A stretch of DNA of 64,000 nt, from the NCBI RefSeq assembly GCF_000721075.1, contig NZ_JOEQ01000033.1:1-64000 (forward strand). Reading direction: 5' to 3'. This document shows positions 1 through 9,300 of the stretch, piece by piece. The position numbers and the translations under genes are program-made. The notes below the pieces were generated by a model. It ran no database searches. It saw only the letters and a list, made by a program, of their open reading frames with translations, and was not told the origin of the DNA. How positions within the stretch are numbered: the stretch's first letter is position 1; every line of letters begins with the position of its first letter. Source of the stretch: Streptosporangium amethystogenes. GTDB lineage: Bacteria; Actinomycetota; Actinomycetes; Streptosporangiales; Streptosporangiaceae.

Positions 1-465
1 GCGCCTGGAGTGCGACATGACGCAGCGACGGCTTCGGACCAGACTGCGTGGCGCGCGGCGGTTTCTGGGGTGACGTTCACCGGTGATCGCGGCCTTCTCC
101 TGTCGGAACTTCGGTGGGGTGGCCGGTTCCGGTGCCGACCTCCACTTCGGAGATCCGCGCGACGTCGAGAACGAGGTAGGCATTCCCGCGACGGTGCCCC
201 GCGCACTCTCGACCAGGTGACCGTCGAGCTGCGTCATCCAGGTCCTGTCGCGGTACACCAGGCATCCGGCGCGCTCGTGGACATGCGGGGCCAAGTAACG
301 TGCCGGGCCCCGGCGATAACGGCGCCATTGATCAACCTGAGCGGAAATTCGGGCATGAGAGATGGAGCTTTTCCGAATTTCGCGACGGTGACAGAAGCGA
401 TCACAGGGCTATCAAAACATATTATCATGTGATATACGACCATTAGTCGCTTCACCGATTGGCCC
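1..465. other. Left-edge region without a supported gene
   Basis: I see no convincing gene here. Two minus-strand frames between about 80 and 330 have coding-like composition but would need a frameshift near position 185 to join, so any gene is already broken. A hairpin with 9-bp perfect arms lies at 344-352 (GAAATTCGG) and 373-381 (CCGAATTTC) with a 20-nt loop. The last 100 bases are AT-richer and probably hold the promoter of the PASTA gene. Confidence 0.4.
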
Positions 466-1500
466 GTGAGGTGGATTATGGTTCGTCCTTTTCTCATTCT
501 CATGGTATCGCTAGCGGCATTTCTCCCTTTCACCTCCCCCGGAGGAGAATCCCCGGACGACACCGGCGACAGCTGCCTGGCGGAAGTGAATGGCCTGCGG
601 GGGTGGCCGCTCCAGGAAGCTCGGCAGTGGCTCAGGACTCAAGCCCGAGACATCGACATCATTCTGAACCCTGCCGACGTCCCGGCCACATGGTCACCTT
701 TGGTGATCAGCGCTCAGTCGGATTGCGACAGCGAGGCCACGCTCGAACTCGGCACCCGCGTGCCCAACCTGATCGGCTTCACCCTCCAACAGGCCCGCGA
801 CGAGCTCACCCAGATCGGGCTGATCCCCAACTCCCAGCCAAGCAACGCGGCCCCCGACTGGAAGGTAGCGAACCAGAACCCCGGCAAGGACGCGCTCGTG
901 CCCTATGGCACGAGCGTGGACTTTGATGTGATGGCACCGGTCACCTCGCCGCCGGAGACCAGCCCGCCCAGCACACCGCAGACCTCGAAGCCCACGCCGA
1001 GCAGGTCGCAGCCGCCCCGCGTCGTCGTGCCGTCACTGACGGGCCTCGACCGGGCCGAAGCCAAGAAGAAGCTTGCCGCCGTAGGCCTGGTGTTGCGGCT
1101 GGATCCAGATTCCCCTCGTGCGGGCAAGGTCGTCACCCAGGACCCTTCAGAAGACAGCAAGGTCGCCAGAGCCACCAAGGTGACGGTGTGGCTTGAGGCG
1201 TTGGAGGATAACCCGAATCCGGGCAACGCCAGCGCGGAGCTGAGCCTGGAAGGCGGGGCCGCACTCGCCGGCCTGCTGCTGATCCTGCTCCTCGTCTGGT
1301 CGCTGATCCGCCGTCGCAGTACCCGCAAGAAGCGGGCTCGGCAGAGCAGGCCCCACACCTTCGCGATCCACTGCGTTCCTCACCCCGATCTCACGCCCGA
1401 GGTGGAGATTCACCGCAGCAGGTCGGTCAGCTCACCGGATATCCGAGTCGAGACATACGCCGACCCCGGTCGCCAGGAACTCAGAAAGGTCCTCCCGTGA
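466..1500 (+). CDS. Membrane-anchored PASTA-domain protein
   Basis: This is a 344-residue protein with a hydrophobic N-terminus (about residues 5-22). Two PASTA-like repeats follow: about 99-155, opening VPNLIGFTLQQARDEL, and about 187-243, opening VPSLTGLDRAEAKKKL. They are separated by a Pro/Ser/Thr-rich linker. One membrane helix lies at about 264-281, followed by a strongly basic stretch and a cytoplasmic tail of about 55 residues. PASTA domains usually bind peptidoglycan or muropeptides outside the cell, typically on Ser/Thr kinases and penicillin-binding proteins, but no kinase or transpeptidase domain is present here. The start may be GTG 466 or ATG 478. The stop overlaps the next start (GTGA), so the two are probably translated together. 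A cell-wall sensing role is inference. Confidence 0.8.
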   Translation: MRWIMVRPFLILMVSLAAFLPFTSPGGESPDDTGDSCLAEVNGLRGWPLQEARQWLRTQARDIDIILNPADVPATWSPLVISAQSDCDSEATLELGTRVPNLIGFTLQQARDELTQIGLIPNSQPSNAAPDWKVANQNPGKDALVPYGTSVDFDVMAPVTSPPETSPPSTPQTSKPTPSRSQPPRVVVPSLTGLDRAEAKKKLAAVGLVLRLDPDSPRAGKVVTQDPSEDSKVARATKVTVWLEALEDNPNPGNASAELSLEGGAALAGLLLILLLVWSLIRRRSTRKKRARQSRPHTFAIHCVPHPDLTPEVEIHRSRSVSSPDIRVETYADPGRQELRKVLP

Positions 1501-2093
1501 CAGTTTCCATCGAAACCGATCCGAGCACGGCCGACCTGCTGCTCTTCGGCGATCCCCGCTACGCCGCGGAGGCCCTGGGCGAGGCCATCGACGCGCAGCG
1601 GATGCTGCAGACGATCCGAGGCGGCGCCCGGCGTGCCGACACCGCCTTCAGGGACGCGCTCAACGGCAACGTCGCACAGGCAGGAAGCGAACTGCTGAGC
1701 GGCCTGGATCTGGGCACGTGCCTGCTCGGCGGCTGGTCGAAGTACCGCGAGCTGCGCCTGGCCGCCCGAAAAACGGTCGAGAACCCGGGCAGCACACAGT
1801 TGGTCCGCCTGGCCGAACACAAGATCACATCCAACCACGCCCCATACGTCGAGGTTTTCCTGGACGGCAAGCGAGTCGCCCGGGTCGATTTCGGGATCAA
1901 GTTGGAGTTCGACATCGCGCTGCTACAGGCGGGCGTCAGCCAGGGCCGGATAATGAGTTTTCACGCGCCCGCGTGCACGGCGAGCATCACCTGGAACGTG
2001 CGCGGTTTCACCATCGCGCGGAACGAGGCGCCGATCTCCTTCAAGGCGCGTGCCAATCTCGGCAAGGGGATCCCCCTCTACAAGGAGAATTGA
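1497..2093 (+). CDS. Hypothetical protein coupled to the PASTA protein
   Basis: This 198-residue soluble protein starts at GTG 1497, overlapping the PASTA gene stop by four bases. That argues for a two-gene operon and a related job. I recognise no family. The N-terminal half is helical and Ala/Leu/Arg-rich. The second half (from about residue 105, HAPYVEVFLDGKRVARVDFG) looks beta-rich, as in a small sandwich or binding domain. There is no signal peptide or membrane helix. It may be the cytoplasmic partner of the tail of the upstream membrane protein, but that rests only on gene order. Confidence 0.7.
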   Translation: MTVSIETDPSTADLLLFGDPRYAAEALGEAIDAQRMLQTIRGGARRADTAFRDALNGNVAQAGSELLSGLDLGTCLLGGWSKYRELRLAARKTVENPGSTQLVRLAEHKITSNHAPYVEVFLDGKRVARVDFGIKLEFDIALLQAGVSQGRIMSFHAPACTASITWNVRGFTIARNEAPISFKARANLGKGIPLYKEN

Positions 2094-2348
2094 CCGGACC
2101 GCCCGGCACGACCGTTCTCCGGACCCGCATCCGACGGCCGGTCGTTCGGGCGAGAGCTGATGGTTGGCGCCTCATCTACCGCTCCCAGACCCTGCTCATC
2201 GCCACCCCGGACCGGATCTCATGCGATGTCCGCATACCTTCACCGGCTCACCAGCCTCATGGCATGACCGTGGACGACCTGTTGACCCCTTCCTTTTCCG
2301 GGGGAGGACACGCGGGAGGGATATCGCTCCAGCGGGCTGGGCTATCAC

Positions 2349-2759
2349 GTGTGCGTCCTGCAGGCCGGCCAGGATTTTTGGGACGATCGCAGCGAGGAGA
2401 TCGACGCCGCCCTCCGGACACTGGTGACCGCTCTGACGGCACGCTGGGGTGAGCCTGAGGCCATCGACCTATGGCCTTACCTGTGGGGTGAGAACCCAGC
2501 TCCGGAGCCGATGATCACGCTCTGCCAGCTCAGTGGCAAGATGCTCCTGTGGCGGCGGCCGGAAGCCGGCCGGTGGATCGCGCTCGCCGTCGGCCAGGCC
2601 GATCCGGAGTTCCCGATCGAGTTGCTCGCGGCGGTTGGTGAAACGCCGATCCCCACGCCGCCTGATCAAAACCGGCGAAGGTTCGTACTCACCCCACGAG
2701 GGTTCACGTCAAGCATCACAGGCAGCGGTCGTCGACTCCGTGAGGCGTCCTTACGCTGA
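2349..2759 (+). CDS. Hypothetical protein, probably missing its 5' end through a frameshift
   Basis: The open frame of 136 residues is Trp- and acid-rich in the middle (LWPYLWGENPAPEP) and has normal high-GC codon use, so it is likely coding. GTG 2349 lies inside what looks like continuing coding sequence. The same frame reads coherently upstream to about 2290 without a start. The frame one base away has an ATG at 2264 followed by TVDDLLTPSF. A one-base slip in the pyrimidine/G run around 2290-2305 would join them into a protein of about 165 residues. I recognise no family. It is either a recent pseudogene or a sequencing indel. Confidence 0.5.
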   Translation: MCVLQAGQDFWDDRSEEIDAALRTLVTALTARWGEPEAIDLWPYLWGENPAPEPMITLCQLSGKMLLWRRPEAGRWIALAVGQADPEFPIELLAAVGETPIPTPPDQNRRRFVLTPRGFTSSITGSGRRLREASLR

Positions 2760-2830
2760 GGTGCATGAGTCACCGGCGTCATCGGCAGCGGAGAGAGCGT
2801 CGGCGATCCAGCGTTGAGCCGGCATCCCCG

Positions 2831-3253
2831 GTGACGAATGTGGTGGTGGACGCCGACGTACTGATCGCCGGTCTGTTCTCCGCCAAGCGGAAGGATCATG
2901 CCGACCTCATGGATGATCTCGCTGCGGAGATCACCGAGTTGGGTGGGCGAGTCGTCCGGCGGTTCGTGCAACGCCGAGGCGTCTCGGGCGGCAAGAAGGG
3001 CCAGGCTCCAGGCGGTCAGGCGAACATGGATCAGCCCTACTCATCGCGAACGCTGATGAGCACCGGCAAGGTGCACGAGATCGCAGAGGCCTGTACGGAA
3101 ACCCAGGCCGCGGCTGTTGTGTTCGCCAACGACCTGACCGGCAGGCAACGGACGGTGCTGACCGAGATCCTCGGCTGCCCCGCATTGAGCCGCAGCGACC
3201 TGCGACGCTCGGAGTGCTACCACCCTGGCGAGTGGTCTGTCCGGAATCTCTGA
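2831..3253 (+). CDS. HflX N-terminal-domain-only protein (truncated GTPase)
   Basis: The roughly 140 residues from GTG 2831 match the N-terminal domain of HflX-type GTPases. They include the conserved run with GKVHEIAEACTETQAAAVVFAND and TGRQRTVLTEILGCP, preceded by an actinobacterial-type opening with VVVDADVLIAGLFSAKRK. HflX binds the 50S ribosome and rescues stalled ribosomes, and normally exceeds 400 residues. Here the reading frame stops right after the N-terminal domain, so the helical linker and the whole G domain (G1-G5) are missing. An upstream start at 2765 would add a basic, non-homologous extension and is less likely. It is a decayed paralogue or a free-standing nucleotide/ribosome-binding domain. 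Confidence 0.65.
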   Translation: MTNVVVDADVLIAGLFSAKRKDHADLMDDLAAEITELGGRVVRRFVQRRGVSGGKKGQAPGGQANMDQPYSSRTLMSTGKVHEIAEACTETQAAAVVFANDLTGRQRTVLTEILGCPALSRSDLRRSECYHPGEWSVRNL

Positions 3254-3420
3254 AGCACCTCACTCACACAGTCGCTGAACGAGGCGCGAAAACCGCTCGA
3301 CGATAGAACAAGATCACCTCGACCCGATCACAGTCCTACGACGCGGTCAGGCATGCCCAGCCATGAGGCGGCCGTGCACCCGGCAAGCAGCACCGTGTTC
3401 CACCGCGAGGAACCACTGGG

Positions 3421-3438
3421 ACTAACCCGGCCGTTAGT
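3421..3438. promoter_or_regulatory. Inverted repeat, candidate operator
   Basis: ACTAAC and GTTAGT form perfect 6-bp arms around a CCGGCC core, 21 bases before ATG 3459. Size and spacing resemble TetR-family operators. No TetR gene lies next to it, so the cognate regulator is unknown. Confidence 0.4.
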
Positions 3439-3458
3439 CGTGCGGGGGTGCTGAAAGC

Positions 3459-3887
3459 ATGACACGAGTCTTCAAAGTCCTCTGGTTCATCGCGGGGGCG
3501 GTTATGGCCGTCCTGGCGGTGCTGCTGGGCGGTATGGGGTTTTCTCCGGCGGAACGCTGGATCCGGCGACCTATCCGCCACCCGGACGGATCGGTGACCG
3601 TCGAAGGGGGGATCGTTCGGCTTCCCCCTGGCAAGGAGTTCTTCGGCTTCGTGACGGTGTCGACGACGAAGGTCGTGCTCTCCATCGACAAGGAGGCGAA
3701 GTTCACCCAGGTCGTGATTCCCCTGGCGGGAGCGAAGATCAACGTGCTCGATCACGACGACAAGAAGGACTTTTGGGCGAAGGCCCTGGTGACCACCGCC
3801 GAGGGCGAGGAGTATCGGCTCTCGTTCCATCCCGAGCACGTCGAGGTCCTCCTCGACCTGTTCCGTGCGGCCGTCCCGTCAGAGTGA
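3459..3887 (+). CDS. Small membrane-anchored hypothetical protein
   Basis: This 142-residue protein has one N-terminal membrane helix (about residues 8-28, WFIAGAVMAVLAVLLGGMG). A soluble domain of about 110 residues follows with alternating charged and hydrophobic stretches that look beta-rich. I recognise no family. Its 3' end overlaps the convergent phosphotransferase gene by nine bases. A candidate TetR-type operator sits just upstream. The absence of a signal-peptidase site suggests it stays in the membrane. Confidence 0.65.
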   Translation: MTRVFKVLWFIAGAVMAVLAVLLGGMGFSPAERWIRRPIRHPDGSVTVEGGIVRLPPGKEFFGFVTVSTTKVVLSIDKEAKFTQVVIPLAGAKINVLDHDDKKDFWAKALVTTAEGEEYRLSFHPEHVEVLLDLFRAAVPSE

Positions 3888-4754
3888 GCGGTAGAGCACC
3901 CAGGCCCGCCCGGCCTCGGCGGCGCGGGCCCGGAAATCGCGTCCTTCCACCGGGCCGAACCGCGCCTTGTACAGCCGGAACAGCGTCCACAGCGCGGCCA
4001 GGCCGGTCACCGCGTCCGCGGGTGCGGACCGCCAGGCCGGTACGCGGGCCAGCAGCGCCTCGGTCTGCTCCGGAGTGTGACCCGCCTCGATGAGACGGGG
4101 AGCGAGCATCACCGCGTCCACCCAGGCAGCACCGCGCACCGCGAACGCCCAGTCGACGACGTACGTTCGCCCGTCATCGATCCGGAAGTTGCCGGGGTGC
4201 AGGTCGTAGTGGAGGAGGGTGTCACCCTCCAACGCGTCGGGGCTGAACGTGGTGAGCGCCGTCTCGTACATGGCCCGGTACGGCAGCTCCCCGGCGAGCA
4301 GGCGCGCGGCCTTGGCCTGGAGTCCCGCGATGTTCACCGCGACCTCCGGAAGCTGGCCGGGGCACGGGGTGAGCATCTTGTCCAGGACGACCAGGGTGTC
4401 CAGCACGAGCGGCACGTCGGGCGAGCCGGGTGACAGGTCGGCGTCCCGGCCGTCGAGGTAGTCGTGCAGCAGCACGATCCATCCCTCCACCTCACCGCTC
4501 CAGCGCAGGCGGGGGGTGGGTAGGCCGGACGGCAGTACGGTGCCGGCTCGTCGTTCCCGCTCGTAGAGGGTCGCGGCCGGGGCGGCGGTGGAGACGGCCT
4601 TGAGGAAGACGGTTTCGTTGTCCTCGGTGTGCAGTTGGGCGGCGAGGCCGGGCATGAGTCCCTTGGTCACCGGTTCGGCCTTGAGCACCTGGCCGATCTG
4701 CTGCTCAACGGTGCCGCGTACGTTGCTGGGGAGGTCGTCCCAGTGTGGTTTCAC
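3879..4754 (-). CDS. APH-family phosphotransferase
   Basis: From GTG 4754 this encodes 291 residues with the aminoglycoside-phosphotransferase/kinase fold. Present are an ATP-site lysine region (TVFLKAV), the catalytic loop HYDLHPGNF and the metal-binding VVDWAF. The start was chosen because GAGGGAG lies just upstream and the N-terminus matches the fold. An in-frame extension to 4967 is possible but low in coding quality. Such enzymes phosphorylate small molecules (aminoglycosides, macrolides, choline, homoserine) and the substrate cannot be read here. It is transcribed away from the restriction-like island. Confidence 0.8.
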   Translation of the reverse strand: MKPHWDDLPSNVRGTVEQQIGQVLKAEPVTKGLMPGLAAQLHTEDNETVFLKAVSTAAPAATLYERERRAGTVLPSGLPTPRLRWSGEVEGWIVLLHDYLDGRDADLSPGSPDVPLVLDTLVVLDKMLTPCPGQLPEVAVNIAGLQAKAARLLAGELPYRAMYETALTTFSPDALEGDTLLHYDLHPGNFRIDDGRTYVVDWAFAVRGAAWVDAVMLAPRLIEAGHTPEQTEALLARVPAWRSAPADAVTGLAALWTLFRLYKARFGPVEGRDFRARAAEAGRAWVLYRSL

Positions 4755-5125
4755 GGTCAGCTCTCCCTCGGGTCGTCGGCACAGCCCGCTTAGCACTGGC
4801 TGCATTCGCTGGCGGGGATCCACAGCTTGGGGAGGACGGACAGGCCGGGCGGCTCGCATGGCCTTGACGGTAGTCCCGGTCGTAGTCACGGAGTGGGAAA
4901 TCGTGTCGGCAGGGTGCCAACCAGCATGTTGTGAATGGACCCGTCGGCGAACCTCACGCAGAGTCATCTAGGCCATCTCTGAGAGACGGGCATATCCCCT
5001 CAGTCGAGTTCAGTCCAGGTAGGTATACGGGTAACGGGAAGAGCACCAGTTAAGAGCAGTCCTCGCGATGATCGTTGGAGTCCACTCTGGGCTCTTGAGT
5101 TGGACATAGCCAGACAAGCCCCAAT
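4755..5125. other. Divergent intergenic region at island edge
   Basis: About 370 bases lie between the phosphotransferase start and the nuclease gene. Composition drops from GC-rich to clearly AT-richer around 4970. No supported gene, tRNA or attachment-site repeat was seen, although this is the natural left boundary of the island. Both flanking genes must be promoted from here. Confidence 0.4.
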
Positions 5126-5155
5126 TTGTCACCGCAGTGCCCTATCTTGATCAGC

Positions 5156-6118
5156 ATGATCGATGACGGGTGGAGCACCCCTGTGGGCTCGCTCATGGGA
5201 CGCAAGGAGCGCATGGCAAAGTACGGGGGCGCCAAATACGGCGGCATTGAGCCATCTAGGAAGACCCCGAATGTCTTTGTCTACTCAGACCCAGCCCGAG
5301 GAGAAGCCTATGGTTACAACTTCGACGGCTGGAATGAGGATCGCACTGTCTTCCTCTACACAGGTGATGGACGTATCGGTGACCAGCAGATGCGGGATGG
5401 CAACCGAGCCATCCTCGAACATCAAGCAGAAAGCCGTGCTCTCCGTTTGTTCATAGCCGATGGAATAATCCCTGACACACGGCAGAAGAACCATCGATAT
5501 ATCGGCAAGTTCGAATTAGACAGAGGGCAACCATATTTTCTGGAAGAAGCGCTCGACAAGAAAAAAGTTATGCGCACGGTCTTCGTATTTCGACTCCGCC
5601 CTCTGAATGAGATTCTTTACCGCGATATCGATCAGGGCCGCCATGGAGACATTCGAACTACAAGCGAAGCTGTACTCGTCCCATTAGAAGCACATGTATC
5701 GAAAACTTTCGAAAGCCCCGGAGTAGGAGCAACAACCGCTGCCCGCAGAGAAAGTGAGCTCTGCGCTCGATACATTTCTTACCTTGGCCGCCATTTTCAA
5801 CGCTGGAAGATTTCTCCAGCTGGCCAGACCAGTCCTCTTTTTACAGACCTTTACGACAAGGAAGGAAACGAGCTGTACGAAGCTAAGGGAACTACGACAC
5901 GCGATGCCATACGGCGGAGCGTTGGCCAGCTACTCGACTATCGGCGTCATATCACTCCTGAGCCTAGCTTGACACTCTTACTACCTCACCGCCCAAACGA
6001 CGACCTAATCAATTTCCTTCGCGATGTAGGGATATCCTGTGTATACGAAGAGCCAGAGACAGGATTCTCTCGCATAGACTTCGCCGCCAAGAAAGATCAA
6101 AAAAAGAGCAACACGTAG
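5156..6118 (+). CDS. Predicted modification-dependent restriction nuclease (ScoMcrA-like SRA + PD-(D/E)XK)
   Basis: This protein of about 320 residues appears to have two domains. The N-terminal half (YGGIEPSRKTPNVFVYSDP, then GDGRIGDQQM and RALRLF) resembles the SRA-like reader domain of ScoMcrA, which flips and recognises modified bases. The C-terminal half contains a PD-(D/E)XK-like core: TDLYDKEGNELYEAKG with E-A-K near residue 242, then a helix with RRSVGQLLDYRR. No methyltransferase is nearby, so cleavage of modified DNA (type IV restriction) is the best guess. Codons are AT-rich, especially in the second half. Starts at 5156, 5195 or 5213 (AAGGAG upstream) are all possible. The domain calls are by eye, not by profile search. 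Confidence 0.65.
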   Translation: MIDDGWSTPVGSLMGRKERMAKYGGAKYGGIEPSRKTPNVFVYSDPARGEAYGYNFDGWNEDRTVFLYTGDGRIGDQQMRDGNRAILEHQAESRALRLFIADGIIPDTRQKNHRYIGKFELDRGQPYFLEEALDKKKVMRTVFVFRLRPLNEILYRDIDQGRHGDIRTTSEAVLVPLEAHVSKTFESPGVGATTAARRESELCARYISYLGRHFQRWKISPAGQTSPLFTDLYDKEGNELYEAKGTTTRDAIRRSVGQLLDYRRHITPEPSLTLLLPHRPNDDLINFLRDVGISCVYEEPETGFSRIDFAAKKDQKKSNT

Positions 6119-6399
6119 ACCTAAGTCACCATAGGCAAGCGCATCAAAATAATTCAATTTCATTCAGAATTAAAGCTCAACGCTCTACTACCCAAGAGGA
6201 CTTTCGCTGTAGCTTTCCACTAACAAAGTCGCTTAGGCGGACAACAACACATGATTCCAGAATCGACCCGTGACCGTAACCTAATAGATACTCGCAAGTT
6301 CATGACATCTATGGCTTTCTATCGCTCCCGTGGGGCTATGCTAATCGCCAATCAAGGAGGTTTCCTCCTCGGACGACATAAGTTAGGAGACACCGACCT
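6119..6399. other. AT-rich spacer between nuclease and helicase genes
   Basis: About 280 AT-rich bases hold no convincing gene. A 62-codon frame (6251-6439) contains a short stretch vaguely like a Nudix start (GGFLLGRHKLG) but ends inside the helicase gene and lacks a Nudix box. The helicase ribosome-binding site AGGAGA lies about ten bases before GTG 6400. The spacer could hold a second promoter. Confidence 0.4.
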
Positions 6400-9300
6400 G
6401 TGGACGACGCACCAGTGCTGGGCTTATACGACTCTCTAGTCACCAACGAACTCGTCCAACAGATGGCTTCCTGGCGCAAATCGGGCTATCTTATCGAGGT
6501 TTCCCAGGTTGACCGAGAAGAGGTCGCTCACCTACTCGGCCGGTTCATCGGAGAAGCAGCCGCCCGGGCGATGGTCACGCTTAAGAACACCGACGAGCAA
6601 GTGGAGTTAGCCAACCGGATTTTGCTGCGTCTGGCCGAGCCTAAGTCCATCGAGGATGGCCCGAACAGGTTGTTATCGGTCATCAAGGACGCGCCCGGCG
6701 CGGTTCTTCCTGAGCGGCCGTTGACCTCGCTGTCGGAGGCGGCTCTACTTACCAATGCCAGGGAGGATCCGAATCTGGCCCATGAGCTGGCAGCTGAGCT
6801 GGCCAGTGCCGATCGGGTAGACCTGCTGTGCGCGTTCGTCAAATGGTCTGGACTGCGCATCCTAGAGAAGCCGCTCGCCGAACTGCGCCACCGAGGCGTC
6901 CCGCTGCGTGTCATCACTACCACCTATATGGGTGCGACTGAGCGACGGGCCCTGGACCGGCTCGTGGATGATTTCGGTGCAGAAATTCGGATCAGCTACG
7001 AACAGAATGCAACCCGCCTGCACGCTAAGGCATGGCTATTGCGTCGCCGTACCGGCTTCGACACCGCCTACATCGGCAGTTCCAACCTGTCACGTGCTGC
7101 CTTGCTGGACGGACTAGAGTGGAACGTCCGCCTGTCCTCGGTGACTACCCCGCGACTGCTGGACAAGTTCGAGGGCACCTTCGACTCCTACTGGAACAGA
7201 CAACAGTTCGAAGCGTACGACCCAAAGACCGATAGTGAACGGCTTGATGAGGCTCTGTCCCGCTCAAAGTCAGGCGAGCGGATCTTCGACATCCCCGCGC
7301 TATTGCCTCATCCTTTTCCACACCAGATAGAGATGCTGGGGGATCTCGACGTCGAGCGGACTGTGCACGACCGGCATCGAAACCTACTGGTAGCAGCCAC
7401 CGGAACCGGCAAGACGGTCGTGGCCGCCTTCGACTACCGCAACCTGCAACAGCGATTGGGCCGGCGCCCCTCTCTGCTATTCGTCGCACATCGCAAAGAG
7501 ATCTTGCAGCAGGCTATGCGTACCTACCGGCAGGTCCTGGCCGCTCCCGACTTCGGCGAACTGCACGTCGGCGACGACCAGTCTCGGCGCTGGCAGCACG
7601 TGTTCGCCTCCGTCCAGTCCCTTAACTCGCGTGGCATCGGCACCTTTACCGCCGACCACTTTGACGTCGTGGTTATCGATGAGTTCCACCACGCCGCCGC
7701 CACCACCTACCGACGGATCATTGATCACCTCAAGCCTAAGGAACTCCTCGGCCTAACCGCCACTCCCGAACGGGCCGATGGCACCTGGGTTCAAGATGAA
7801 TTCTTCGACCGGCACATCAGTTCTGAACTGCGCCTGTGGGACGCTCTAGACGAAGACCTGCTCTGCCCCTTCCACTACTTCGGTATCAACGACGAGACCG
7901 ACCTCAGCAGCGTGGCCTGGTTACGCGGCTCCTACCTCGGTCGCGAACTCGACGAGGCCCTTGCCGGTGACAGCGACCGGGCTCGACTCGTGTTTAACGC
8001 ACTGCTGGATAAGGTCAGCGATCTGCAGGCGGTCCGCGGCTTGGGTTTCTGCATCTCGGTACGGCATGCACACTTCATGGCCGAGTTCTTTACCGAGGCG
8101 GGCCTGGAATCGCTGGCCGTGGACGGATCAACTGATCCCGTCGAGCGCAGAGCGGCGCTGACTGCCCTGCGTGACGGGAAAGTCAAATTCCTTTTCGCCG
8201 TGGACCTGTTCAACGAGGGTCTGGACATCCCCGATGTGAATACGCTGCTCCTGCTGCGGCCGACCGAGAGCGCAACAGTCTTCCTCCAACAACTCGGCCG
8301 TGGACTACGCCGTACGCCTGATAAGGACGTGCTGACCGTCCTCGATTTTGTCGGACAGCACCGCAAGGAGTACAGGTTCGGGAACCGATTCCATGCGTTG
8401 ACTGGGTTCACCAGAGGACGTCTGCAGCAGCAGGTGGACAAGGACTTCCCGCTGCTGCCTTCGGGATGCCAGATCGTCTTGGATCGGGTTACCAAAGACC
8501 GATTGATCGCCGAACTAAAGGTTCAGCTCAACGCCACCATCTCTACACTCACCCAGGAGATCCGCTCCCTCGCGGAGATGTCCCTTATTAACTACCTCGA
8601 AGCCACCGGCCGCGATATCCACGACATCTACCGCAACCGACGCTATTGGACCTCGCTGCTGCGCCGTACTGGGCTTATCAAGGAAGATGCTTCCCCCATA
8701 GAGGATGCACTCGGCCGTCGCGTGCGTGCTCTGCTTCATGTAGACGATCAGCGACGAGCCGAGGCGTACTCACGTCTGTTGCGCTCTGACGGTCCGTCCT
8801 ATAGTCAGTGCTCCCTTGCCGACCAGACCTTCGCCCGCATGCTGTTCTTCTCCTTCTGGCGCGACGGGGGCGGCTTCAACTCCTACGACGAGGCTCTCGC
8901 ACAGCTGCGCGCTGAGCCTGCGCTATGCGAGGAGATCCGGCAGGTAATCGCCTACGGTGCAGAGCGTCCTAGGTACGTTGCCAGACCTCTGCCCGAACCA
9001 CTGGGACAGGTGCCTCTTGCGGTCAACGCCCGGTATTCGGCTGACGAGATCCTCGCGGCCCTCGGCTGGGCGAAGCTGGGTGGCTCCATGACGTCAACCA
9101 TGCGCGAAGGTGTCGTGTGGATCCCGACCACACAGTGCGACGCGCTCTTCGTAACCTTGCACAAGAACGAGAAGGAGTTCTCACCACAAACCATGTACCG
9201 GGACTTCGCGCTCACCCCGACCCTGTTCCATTGGGAATCCCAGCACCGTACGAGCGCGCAGTCAGTCACTGGGCTCCGTTACCAGAACCACGAACGAGAC

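Noticed and set aside
4755..5125. tRNA or att site at the island edge
   Set aside because: No cloverleaf and no matching direct repeat at the other island boundary could be found by eye.
6251..6439. Nudix-like start (GGFLLGRHKLG)
   Set aside because: No Nudix box, ends within the helicase gene, and codon use is poor.
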